A stretch of 64,000 nucleotides of DNA. Origin: an uncultured bacterium. GTDB taxonomy: Bacteria; Verrucomicrobiota; Verrucomicrobiia; CAIQCK01. The notes below the pieces were generated by a model. It ran no database searches. It saw only the letters and a list, made by a program, of their open reading frames with translations, and was not told the DNA's origin. Shown in pieces: positions 50,853 to 57,915 of this stretch (the first letter of the stretch is position 1; each line of letters opens with the position of its first letter). The position numbers were made by a program, and so were the translations under genes. The stretch lies in assembly GCA_903870275.1 (NCBI GenBank), contig CAIQCK010000016.1, forward strand, positions 1 to 64,000, read 5' to 3'.

Positions 50853-51178
50853 AAATCGAATGCCAAAGGTGCGGACATCCTTCAGAAGGCTACTATTGCC
50901 CGATGTGCGCCGCGCTCAGGCGCCGACGCAAGCGGCGGATGTATCGGCTGCTGCGATCTCATAATAAGTGCCATAAATGTAGGCAGCGAACGCGCCGTTG
51001 CTTGTGTGCCCATTGCAGGCCACGAATCATCAATCTTCAGCGCCACAGCGAACACATCCGCCAGAGTAAAAGACTTTGCGTTCGATGCGGCTCTCCCTCT
51101 TGCCGATACCGGTGCCCGAGGTGTGCGCGGATTCATAGGCTCCGCAGCCGAAAACACTACGCCGCAGCGCATAAATAA
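50849..51178 (+). CDS. Very Cys-rich basic protein with about six CxxC pairs
   Basis: The GTG at 50849 overlaps the gpG stop; the product is 109 residues. Pairs include CQRC, CPMC, CHKC, CLCAHC, CVRC and CRYRCPRC, spaced for two or three zinc ribbons, in a background rich in Arg and Lys. It probably binds nucleic acid. I know no standard head gene like this at that place in Mu-like phages. Confidence 0.6.
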   Translation: MKIECQRCGHPSEGYYCPMCAALRRRRKRRMYRLLRSHNKCHKCRQRTRRCLCAHCRPRIINLQRHSEHIRQSKRLCVRCGSPSCRYRCPRCARIHRLRSRKHYAAAHK

Positions 51179-51180
51179 AA

Positions 51181-51250
51181 GATCGGCCAGAATGGTCACT
51201 CTGGACAGAGCGACCTGACGGCTCCGCAGCCTGCGTCTAATCTGTCCGCA
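51181..51250 (+). repeat. Short dispersed repeat, copy B
   Basis: GATCGGCCAGAATGGTCACT then CTGGACAGAGCGACCTGACG is a near copy of the repeat at 32205-32275 in the opposite orientation. It fills the gap before the protease gene. Confidence 0.5.
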
Positions 51251-51254
51251 ATCA

Positions 51255-52307
51255 ATGAAGATTGCGCGACTTGAATCAATAGGCCCATTGGCGACCTTCG
51301 ACGCCTCCGCGAAGGAGCTTCCGAAGCGGCTGGTTCTTTTCAAGTGGGGTCAAAATGAAACCACACGAGGACTTCGCCATGTAGGTGAGAAAACCCTCCA
51401 GGTCTTTTCCGCAAACCAGAAGGCGTTCGGTTTTGATTCCGTGGCGCTCGATTTCGAACACAACACCGTTCCAGGCACCGAGGAATACAAACTCTCTCCT
51501 CCGCCGCGGCTGATTGCCGGCACCGGAAAACCTTTTTGCGAGCGCGGCGTCGGCGTGGGCATTGACATCGAGCATTACACCCCGGAGGGAACCAAATTTG
51601 CTCTCGACGGCCATTACTCGAACATCTCCGGCGCCGCAGCCTTCGACGAAAATGGGGAAGTGATTTTCCTGCACTCTGGCGCGCTCGCGCGCCAGGGCGC
51701 GAACTTCGACGCCAAGCTTGGTCTCTTTTCCGCCGCCATCGGAGACGACGGCAAATTCATCCACACCTCCGAAAACCAAATCCACGCCGCCAACCCTTCC
51801 ATGAATAAACTCATCATCCAGATTTTCACCGCCCTCGGTTTGACTGCGCCCAAGGACGACGCGACCGACGAGCAGCTCGCCGCCAGCGCCAAAGAGTTTC
51901 TCGCGAAGCTCGTGCCGGCCGCTCCGGGCACCAAGGCGCTCGAAACTTTCACGGCCCGGCTCGACAAGATCGAGAAAGCCGATCCGGCCGCGCCGCTCCA
52001 GACGTTCGCGGCCCGGCTCGATAAGATCGAGCGCGGTTACATCCTCGACCTCGCCGCGCGCGACGGGAAGGTCGTGCCGGCGGAAATGCTGCCGGACAAG
52101 GACGGCAAGGGCGGCGTCACGATCGAGGCGCTGCAGACGTTCGTCGCCAGCGCGCCGGTGACGGTGCCGCTCGAACAGCGCACGCCGCGCCACGTCCAGA
52201 CCTTCAGCGCGACCGGGTTGACCGGCGCCACGGCCAGCGAGGCGGAAAAGATTCACAAGAACTGCGGCGTCACGAAAGAGGACCTCGACAAATACGGGAA
52301 AGAGTAG
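51255..52307 (+). CDS. Mu gpI-like prohead protease with scaffold domain
   Basis: The 350-residue protein has the Mu I-type protease N-terminal half (KTLQVFSANQKAFGF, ALDFEHNTVPG, HYSNISGAAAFDENGEVIFL). The C-terminal half is a helical, acidic scaffold with repeated ETFTARLDKIEKA / QTFAARLDKIERG. Mu expresses the scaffold separately (Z) from an internal start; an internal ATG near 51801 (MNKLIIQIFTALGL) could do this here. It cleaves scaffold and portal-associated proteins during head maturation. Confidence 0.85.
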   Translation: MKIARLESIGPLATFDASAKELPKRLVLFKWGQNETTRGLRHVGEKTLQVFSANQKAFGFDSVALDFEHNTVPGTEEYKLSPPPRLIAGTGKPFCERGVGVGIDIEHYTPEGTKFALDGHYSNISGAAAFDENGEVIFLHSGALARQGANFDAKLGLFSAAIGDDGKFIHTSENQIHAANPSMNKLIIQIFTALGLTAPKDDATDEQLAASAKEFLAKLVPAAPGTKALETFTARLDKIEKADPAAPLQTFAARLDKIERGYILDLAARDGKVVPAEMLPDKDGKGGVTIEALQTFVASAPVTVPLEQRTPRHVQTFSATGLTGATASEAEKIHKNCGVTKEDLDKYGKE

Positions 52308-52358
52308 AGGCCAAAAGTCAGAAGACAGAATCCAGAAATAGAAAAAGGAATCAAGACC

Positions 52359-52877
52359 ATGCTCACCGACAACATCAATCTCCCGGAAAAGAGCGACCAT
52401 CTTTTCATCACCGGCCCGATCGAGAAGGCAACGCACATCTTCTTCGGCGGAATCGTCGCCACCAATCCCGCGGGCAACATGGTCCCGGCCGAGGACACGG
52501 CGGGGCTCATCGTCCGCGGCGTGGCCGAGCAGGAAGTGGACAATACCAACGGCGAGGCCGGCGACAAGACCGTGGTTGCCAAGCGCGCGCCGCGCTGGGT
52601 GCCGAACAGCGCGATCCATCCGCTCGGTCCCGACGACGTCGGCAAGGTCTGTTTCATCGAAGACGACAACACAGTCGCGCGGACCAGCGGCAGCAAGATC
52701 GTCGCGGGCATCACGCTCGAACTGAGCGCCGATGGCTCGGTCGTCTGCGTGGACTTCTTCCTCGCGGCCGCGGGCGCTGCCGCCGCGCCGGAGTCGGAAA
52801 CCTCCGAGGGAAGCTCCGAGGAAAGTTCTCACCCGCCGGCCTCTTCGGAAGCCTCCAGTTCGTCGGCCGCTGAATAA
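52359..52877 (+). CDS. Capsid decoration-like protein with Ser-rich tail
   Basis: The 172-residue protein (MLTDNINLPEKSDHLFITGP) lies between the protease and major capsid genes, the usual place of a decoration or cement protein, and has a beta-rich body (FFGGIVATNPAGNMVPAEDT). The last 27 residues are SETSEGSSEESSHPPASSEA and more serine. A 32-bp heptamer array (52309-52340) precedes its ribosome site. Confidence 0.7.
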   Translation: MLTDNINLPEKSDHLFITGPIEKATHIFFGGIVATNPAGNMVPAEDTAGLIVRGVAEQEVDNTNGEAGDKTVVAKRAPRWVPNSAIHPLGPDDVGKVCFIEDDNTVARTSGSKIVAGITLELSADGSVVCVDFFLAAAGAAAAPESETSEGSSEESSHPPASSEASSSSAAE

Positions 52878-52921
52878 CACACCGCCACTCTCACTCATCA
52901 CCTAAACAAAGGAACGCAGCC

Positions 52922-53932
52922 ATGATCATCAACCAAGCCAACATCGCGGAACTCTGGCGGAGCTACCGCGTCCGATACGAGAAAGCCTACCAGGCCGCGG
53001 AGCCGAAGTGGCGCAACGCCGCGGTGGAGATTCCCTCCAGCGTCCGCACGAACGTCTATGCCTGGCTCGCGTCCATTCCCGGCATGAAGAAGCTGGTGGA
53101 TGTCGCGACGATCAACCGGCTGAAGGCCATCAAATACTCGATCGAGAACGAGGAGTGGGAGGACACGATCGAAGTGCCGGAGTTCGACATCGAGACCGAC
53201 CAATACGGCATCTACAACGGCCGCTTCGAGGCGCTCGGCGACGTGGCCGCGTATCATCCCGATGAACTGGTTGTTGCCGCGCTCTGCGGTGGCTTCGCCG
53301 CCAGCGCGCTCGACTACACCGGAACGCCGTTCTTCAGCGCCAACAAGAAAGCCGTGCCGGAGTCGAAGTTCCCCTTCACAAACTTCGGCACCAACAAGCT
53401 TGACCGCGTGGCGTTCCGCGCCGGCGTCGCGAACCTGATCGGCCGGATGAACTCGCAAGGCCGTTCGATGGGACTCGGCCGCAAACTCGCGCTGGTCGTC
53501 GGTTCGAAGAACCGCGCGATGGGATTGGACATCCTCGAAGGCCAGCAGGTCAACCTGACCGCGACTTTCGCGGAAGGCCAACTGACATCGCTCTACGGTG
53601 GCGGCACCAATGTGGACAAGGGCACCGCCGAGCTGGTGGTGTGGCCGGCCGTGGACGCGTTCAACCCGGATTTCTGGGCCATCCTGGAGCGAGGCTTCCC
53701 CGGCATCGCGCCAATCATCCACCAGGTCAACTTGCGCGCGCGGCTCAATTCATGCACGGAGCCGAACAGCGAATATGTCCTGACCCATCACAAGTTCTTG
53801 TTCCAGGCTTACGGCCGCTACGGCGCCGGCTACGGCCTGCCCGAACTCGCCTACGGCAGCACCGGCGCCGGCGCGCTCGGCGCCAAGGACCCGAAGCTGG
53901 AAGAGTTCAAAGACCCGGCCGGCAAGAAATAG
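52922..53932 (+). CDS. Mu gpT-like major capsid protein
   Basis: The 336-residue protein fits the Mu major head subunit family: an N-terminal helix (IAELWRSYRVRYEKAYQAAE), SVRTNVYAWLASIPGMKKL, EVPEFDIETDQYGIYNGRF and HPDELVVAALCGGFA. It has an HK97-like fold. An AAAGGAACGCAGCC ribosome site precedes the ATG. A perfect hairpin follows its stop, which fits high expression. Confidence 0.88.
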   Translation: MIINQANIAELWRSYRVRYEKAYQAAEPKWRNAAVEIPSSVRTNVYAWLASIPGMKKLVDVATINRLKAIKYSIENEEWEDTIEVPEFDIETDQYGIYNGRFEALGDVAAYHPDELVVAALCGGFAASALDYTGTPFFSANKKAVPESKFPFTNFGTNKLDRVAFRAGVANLIGRMNSQGRSMGLGRKLALVVGSKNRAMGLDILEGQQVNLTATFAEGQLTSLYGGGTNVDKGTAELVVWPAVDAFNPDFWAILERGFPGIAPIIHQVNLRARLNSCTEPNSEYVLTHHKFLFQAYGRYGAGYGLPELAYGSTGAGALGAKDPKLEEFKDPAGKK

Positions 53933-53953
53933 CATCCAGCGAAGCGCCAGCAG

Positions 53954-53994
53954 GAACGGGCGCTGGTGCGCGTGGTAGCCGCCAGCGCCCGTTC
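53954..53994 (+). terminator. Perfect 13-bp hairpin after the capsid gene
   Basis: GAACGGGCGCTGG pairs perfectly with CCAGCGCCCGTTC around a 15-base loop. No T run follows, so it is more likely an mRNA-stabilising or attenuating hairpin between the capsid and tail genes than a simple terminator. Confidence 0.65.
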
Positions 53995-54011
53995 GCTTGT
54001 CGAAAACCGAA

Positions 54012-54566
54012 ATGAACTACATCGAGCTATGGCAGTTGACGGGAAGCCTTCCGAGCGACTTCCTTTGCCAGGCCCTCGATGACGCGGGCGACGCCGCGAC
54101 GTTCACCACGCCCGCCCTCATTGCCGCCACGCTCGCCGCTGCGCGCAAAGGCGTGCCGCCGAGCGAATCGAGTGAATCGGAGAGTTCAAGCGCGCCGGAC
54201 ATTAACGATGCCGTCGCGCGGATGCTCGGCGTGTGGTCGGACATCCAGACCGACGTGCAGCAGATGATTGACGGCCGCGTTGCACAGCGGTTTCCAGTCC
54301 CTTTCACCGCGCCCCTACCAGCCATCGTCATCACGGCCGCCAAGACGTTTGCGCTCGAACTGCTCTACAACCGCCGCGGCTTCACCGGGGAGGAAAAGAA
54401 TCCCTACTACACACAAGCCGAGAAGCTGCGGACGCGCCTTGAAAAAATCGGCCGCAATGAAGAGCAGATCGAGCCGGCCAAAAAGCCGGTGCGTCCGCCC
54501 GCCGTCTTCATTGGCGGACGGTCCAAGATCACGCCCAACGGCGGCCGGGGAGGAATGCTCGCGTGA
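54012..54566 (+). CDS. DUF1320 (Mu gp36-like) head-tail joining protein
   Basis: From ATG 54012 the protein is 184 residues. The N- and C-terminal helical parts (ALIAATLAAARKGV, AVARMLGVWSDIQTDVQQMI, AAKTFALELLYNRRGFTGEE) fit DUF1320. Between them is PSESSESESSSAPD, a Ser/Glu-rich loop absent from typical members. Its stop overlaps the next gene. Confidence 0.75.
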   Translation: MNYIELWQLTGSLPSDFLCQALDDAGDAATFTTPALIAATLAAARKGVPPSESSESESSSAPDINDAVARMLGVWSDIQTDVQQMIDGRVAQRFPVPFTAPLPAIVITAAKTFALELLYNRRGFTGEEKNPYYTQAEKLRTRLEKIGRNEEQIEPAKKPVRPPAVFIGGRSKITPNGGRGGMLA

Positions 54567-55081
54567 ACAGCGAAACTTCATCCTCCGCGCCGCCGACGCT
54601 CGACGCCGCCGCGATCCTGCGGATGCTGCGCGGTTATCTACTGCCGTGGGTGCAGTCGGAGAAAGGCGCACTCTCGCTCGCGCGCGATCCGTGGCACGTC
54701 CTGGAAATCCTCGCCGCGTCGCCGGTCGGATTTCGCGTCATTCTCTCCTGGGACGGCGAAGAGGCGCAGACCGATCAGGAGGTTGCCGGCATCTTCACCC
54801 AGAAGATCAAGGTCATCGTCTCGCACAATCGCGGTCTCAAGAAACAGCCTGGCGAAAACCTCATCATCCCGGACGCCGAGCGGCCGGCGCTGATCGAACG
54901 TGTCACGCAGGTTCGCGACAAGCTGCGCGGTTACGTTTTCCCAACCGGCGAGACCAGCGGCATCATGAACTATCGCTTCGCGCGGCCATTCATCACACCG
55001 ATGAACATGCCGCTCGACGCATTCGAGATGGAGTTCCAGTTGGTCGTGGCCATCACCGACGTGTTTGAGCCGGAGTCATGA
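54563..55081 (+). CDS. Putative tail terminator/completion protein (Mu gp37-like)
   Basis: The GTG at 54563 overlaps the previous stop. The 172-residue product begins NSETSSSAPPTLDAAA (again Ser-rich), then has LRGYLLPWVQSEKGALSLAR and strands such as EEAQTDQEVAGIFTQKIKVI. Size and position between the joiner and tube genes suggest the tail terminator. It overlaps the next gene by ATGA. Confidence 0.6.
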   Translation: MNSETSSSAPPTLDAAAILRMLRGYLLPWVQSEKGALSLARDPWHVLEILAASPVGFRVILSWDGEEAQTDQEVAGIFTQKIKVIVSHNRGLKKQPGENLIIPDAERPALIERVTQVRDKLRGYVFPTGETSGIMNYRFARPFITPMNMPLDAFEMEFQLVVAITDVFEPES

Positions 55082-56592
55082 ACCTCGCTCCATTCATCCA
55101 GGGGAACCGGAACATCATCTGGGGAAGCAACGGTGTTTTCAACGAGGCCGAGATTGTGGAGGAAGGCGAACTCGATCCCATTGTGGATGAAGATACCATC
55201 CCAAACAACGACGGCATTGTCGTGACTCACATCCTAATGCCGCAGGGCGCGGAGGTGCCGTTCACGATTGTTTGCCAGCGCGGCGTTCCGCTGCCGGTCA
55301 CCGGCCAGCTTGTCACCGCGATGGGCGTGGAGTGCGTCGTGGTCAAATCCGCGCCGAAGAAGGCGCGCAAGCACGAGATGCTCGCGAAGGTCACCTGCAA
55401 ACGCTATGACGCGATCGACGGCCCGCCGAGCAACACACCGACCGATTCAAGCGAGCCGCCGACATCGAGCAAACCGGCTTCCTCCGTTTCCGAGCCGGAG
55501 TCTTCGATGTTCATCCCGCGTTCGAGCTATCCAGAGTCCAGCAGCAGAACCATTCCGCCGCTGCCGTCGTCAAGCGAGCCGCGCTCCAGTGAAAGCCTGC
55601 CGTCGTCGAGCGAGCGGTCATCCTCCGCGCCGTCTTCGTCGAGCACGCCGCCCAGCTCGGCACCGTCATCGAGCAGCACGCCGCCCTCATCGTCGTTGCC
55701 ATCGTCGAGCAGCACGCCGCCATCGTCGAGCGCGCCATCGTCAAGCAGCACGCCGCCGTCGTCGAGCGCGCCATCGTCTTCGAGCACACCGCCCTCATCG
55801 AGCAGCACACCGCCCTCATCGAGCAGCACGCCGCCGTCATCGAGCAGCACGCCGCCTTCATCGAGCAGCACGCCGCCATCGTCGGCATCCGAGCCGAACA
55901 GTGGCGCAGTGTTTCACGTGGACGCGTCCGTTATTGGTTCGATGTTTCAGGACGCCTCGGAACTTATACCGGTTGCCAATGGCGATCCTGTCGGCCGCAT
56001 GGCCGATCAGTCCGGCAACGGCAACGACCTGGTCGCCGGTTCCGCGCCGACTTATCAAGCCGGTGTTTACAACGGGAAGGGCTGCCTGCGCTTCGACGGT
56101 TTGACTAATTATCTCAAGAGCATTTCCAATCTCGGAATCACCGGACTCGGCGCGCCGGTCACACTTGTGTTCGTTGGGAAATTTAACGACACGCCGGGCG
56201 CTTGGAACCCGCTCATTGGCTTCGGCACGCCGTCCGGCAACGGAACCAATTTTGAGGTTGAGACGGTTGATGGCAAATGGATGTTCCACGGCGGCGGCTC
56301 CGGCGACGTCGGCAGCTCCCTGGCCATCGACACCGATCTGCACGTCCACGTCCTTTACTACGATGGGACGAACATCTTCTGGAGCATCGATGGCGTGCCT
56401 GTCTACGACTACACGATGCCCGTTGCGTTGGTAACGGCCGCCAGCCCAATCGCGCTCGGCGCCAACGGTTGGGATGGCAGCGGTCCGGTGCCGGCGGACA
56501 TCTGCGAGGCGCTCGTGTTTGACTCCCAGTTGGATTCGGGTGCGCAGCTCGCGTTGACCGATTTTCTCAAAACCAAATGGGGAATTGCTTAG
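55078..56592 (+). CDS. Tail tube-like protein with long Ser/Pro linker and C-terminal lectin-like domain
   Basis: The 504-residue protein has three parts. Residues 1-110 are homologous to the next gene product (NLAPFIQGNRNIIWGSNGVF vs KLSPVIQGNKTVIWGSGGVL), a tail tube-like domain. Residues about 115-270 are an almost pure Ser/Pro linker built of SSSTPP and SSSAPS units. Residues about 276-504 are a LamG/concanavalin-like domain (FHVDASVIGSMFQD, DQSGNGNDLVAG, LRFDGLTNYL, YDGTNIFWSIDGVPVYDY). I infer a decorated tube subunit that displays a carbohydrate-binding domain along or at the end of the tail. Confidence 0.78.
   Translation: MNLAPFIQGNRNIIWGSNGVFNEAEIVEEGELDPIVDEDTIPNNDGIVVTHILMPQGAEVPFTIVCQRGVPLPVTGQLVTAMGVECVVVKSAPKKARKHEMLAKVTCKRYDAIDGPPSNTPTDSSEPPTSSKPASSVSEPESSMFIPRSSYPESSSRTIPPLPSSSEPRSSESLPSSSERSSSAPSSSSTPPSSAPSSSSTPPSSSLPSSSSTPPSSSAPSSSSTPPSSSAPSSSSTPPSSSSTPPSSSSTPPSSSSTPPSSSSTPPSSASEPNSGAVFHVDASVIGSMFQDASELIPVANGDPVGRMADQSGNGNDLVAGSAPTYQAGVYNGKGCLRFDGLTNYLKSISNLGITGLGAPVTLVFVGKFNDTPGAWNPLIGFGTPSGNGTNFEVETVDGKWMFHGGGSGDVGSSLAIDTDLHVHVLYYDGTNIFWSIDGVPVYDYTMPVALVTAASPIALGANGWDGSGPVPADICEALVFDSQLDSGAQLALTDFLKTKWGIA
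55430..55890 (+). repeat. Ser/Pro-coding tandem repeat inside the lectin-tail gene
   Basis: Units such as TCGAGCAGCACGCCGCCGTC repeat about 15 times with small variations, coding SSSTPP or SSSAPS. Tandem coding repeats like this change length by slippage or recombination, so linker length may vary between phage isolates. Confidence 0.8.
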
Positions 56593-56638
56593 CCGATTTT
56601 CACCACTCCATCACTCTATCGAAAGGAAAAACAGCACC

Positions 56639-57088
56639 ATGAAGTTATCACCGGTCATTCAAGGAAACAAAACCGTCATCTGGGGCAGCGGCGGCGTTCT
56701 CAACTCGGCGGAGATCGTCGAGGACGCGGACGTTGAGCCGATCGTTGCCGAGGCCACCATCGAGGACAATAACGGCTTCACGATCACGCACGTCATGATT
56801 CCCGATGGCGACAAGCGGAACGTCACCGTCGTGGCCCGGCGCGATATTCCCCTGCCGACCACCGGCACAATCCTGAAGGTCTGGGGAATGCTCTGCTCGT
56901 GCGTCAAGGCGTCGCCGAAGAAGGCGCGCAAGAAAGAGATGACGGCGAAGATCGAGTTCGTGCGCTACGCCGGCATTGATTACGAGGCGTTGTGGGATGA
57001 GCAGAATCCGTCGTCGAGCGGCGGCGCCGGTCCGAGTGCCGGTCCCGAGGAATCCATCCTGGCCAGCGAGAGCCAGAGCGAGAGCTGA
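56639..57088 (+). CDS. Tail tube-like protein, short paralogue
   Basis: From ATG 56639 the 149-residue protein matches the first 110 residues of the preceding gene product (about half identical by eye, including ASPKKARKKEM vs SAPKKARKHEM). The C-terminus is PSSSGGAGPSAGPEESILAS and further serines. It is probably the main tube subunit, with the longer paralogue as the decorated minor version. Confidence 0.72.
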   Translation: MKLSPVIQGNKTVIWGSGGVLNSAEIVEDADVEPIVAEATIEDNNGFTITHVMIPDGDKRNVTVVARRDIPLPTTGTILKVWGMLCSCVKASPKKARKKEMTAKIEFVRYAGIDYEALWDEQNPSSSGGAGPSAGPEESILASESQSES

Positions 57089-57101
57089 TTCTCCGCGCGC
57101 C

Positions 57102-57168
57102 GTAGCCGCCGACGTAAGTCGGTGGCTGCCGCGTGCCAAGGACCGCCACGCTCTTACGAGCGCGGCTA
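57102..57168 (+). repeat. Two-hairpin palindromic intergenic element
   Basis: AGCCGCCGAC-gtaa-GTCGGTGGCT forms a 10-bp stem, followed by GCTC-ttac-GAGC; the outer GTAGCCG...CGGCTAC ends also pair. It lies between the tube gene and the chaperone gene. It resembles short palindromic elements dispersed in verrucomicrobial genomes and could also stabilise mRNA. Confidence 0.6.
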
Positions 57169-57184
57169 CAAAAAAGGAACCGCC

Positions 57185-57724
57185 ATGTCCAAACCAAGCG
57201 CCCCAACTCCCGCGCCGCCCGCGCCGCCTCCGCAACCCGTCCGCGGCCTGTCCGCGCCACAGAAAGCCGCCCTCGCCACGGCTCGCGAAAATAGCGCCAG
57301 CGGCATTCCCGCCGTCGTGCTTGCCGCCGTCGTGCCGAAGACGGCTGCGGTCCACGGCATCGTGTTTCAACCGTTCTACCCGCGCGTGTTCGCCATCTTG
57401 CGCGACATCAAATCCGTCGTCGTCGGCGCGACGATGGACGGCCTGGCGCCGGACGAGCAGATAGACAACGTGATGCGCTCGCTCTACGTCATGACCGCGC
57501 CGATCGCGGAAGTGAAGATGCAGGTTGCCCAGGGAATCGAGCACCTCACCACGCGCGCTTATGACGCGCTCGGCGAGCGGTTCGAGGTCAAGGACCTGCC
57601 CGACATCATCCAGGCCATGCTCGCGCACATCGCCGGAGGATTCTCCACGGTGCCGGGCGGCAAGGATGCCGCCGAAAAAAAAGCGCCGGTGGCGGCACCG
57701 GCTGCGGATGGTTCCTCCGTCTAA
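57185..57724 (+). CDS. Tail assembly chaperone G-like (zero-frame product)
   Basis: From ATG 57185 the protein is 179 residues. After a Pro-rich start (SKPSAPTPAPPAPPPQPVRG) the body is helical (GIVFQPFYPRVFAILRDIKS, DEQIDNVMRSLYVMTAPIAE). It lies immediately before the tape measure gene, where G-type chaperones are found. Near the 3' end an A8 run (57675-57682) sits in the right frame for a -1 shift into a downstream frame. Confidence 0.68.
   Translation: MSKPSAPTPAPPAPPPQPVRGLSAPQKAALATARENSASGIPAVVLAAVVPKTAAVHGIVFQPFYPRVFAILRDIKSVVVGATMDGLAPDEQIDNVMRSLYVMTAPIAEVKMQVAQGIEHLTTRAYDALGERFEVKDLPDIIQAMLAHIAGGFSTVPGGKDAAEKKAPVAAPAADGSSV
57675..57702 (+). promoter_or_regulatory. Predicted -1 frameshift site (A8 slippery run plus hairpin)
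   Basis: In the zero frame the codons are GAA AAA AAA GCG, giving the slippery heptamer A-AAA-AAA at 57676-57682. Two bases on, GCCGGTG-gcgg-CACCGGC (57685-57702) forms a perfect 7-bp stem. After a -1 shift the open frame continues to 57912, 4 bp before the tape measure start. This matches the G/GT chaperone strategy of many long-tailed phages. Confidence 0.65.
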
Positions 57725-57912
57725 TCGAAACCCTCGCCAATGGAGACCCGACGAAATTCGACACGATCATGGACACCGTGCCAATGAATGTTTGCTTCAT
57801 GACGGCCGCGGCGCGCGCGGAACGCAAGGCCGAGGAAAACGGCCAGGAAGCGCCAGAGGGTTATTTCGCCGATGAACTCCTCGATGCGATCGAAGCCGCC
57901 GGTGAGGACTGA
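57683..57912 (+). CDS. Tail assembly chaperone T-like extension, expressed by -1 frameshift
   Basis: After the shift the frame reads SAGGGTGCGWFLRLIETLAN, DPTKFDTIMDTVPMNVCFMT and AARAERKAEENGQEAPEGYF, ending EAAGED. It has no good start of its own at its 5' end and overlaps the G-like gene by about 40 bp. The fusion would be about 242 residues. In lambda-like phages the GT fusion recruits the tape measure protein, and the stop here is 3 bp before that gene. Confidence 0.65.
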
Positions 57913-57915
57913 GCC

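Noticed and set aside
55511..55888. Minus-strand repeat protein (LLDEGGVLLDDGGV type)
   Set aside because: This is only the complement of the Ser/Pro-coding repeat in the lectin-tail gene; both minus frames are free of stops because the repeat is.
57525..57875. Plus-strand 116-codon frame across the chaperone region
   Set aside because: It is the third frame, Arg/Pro/Ser-rich; the zero and -1 frames both have better composition and explain the region.
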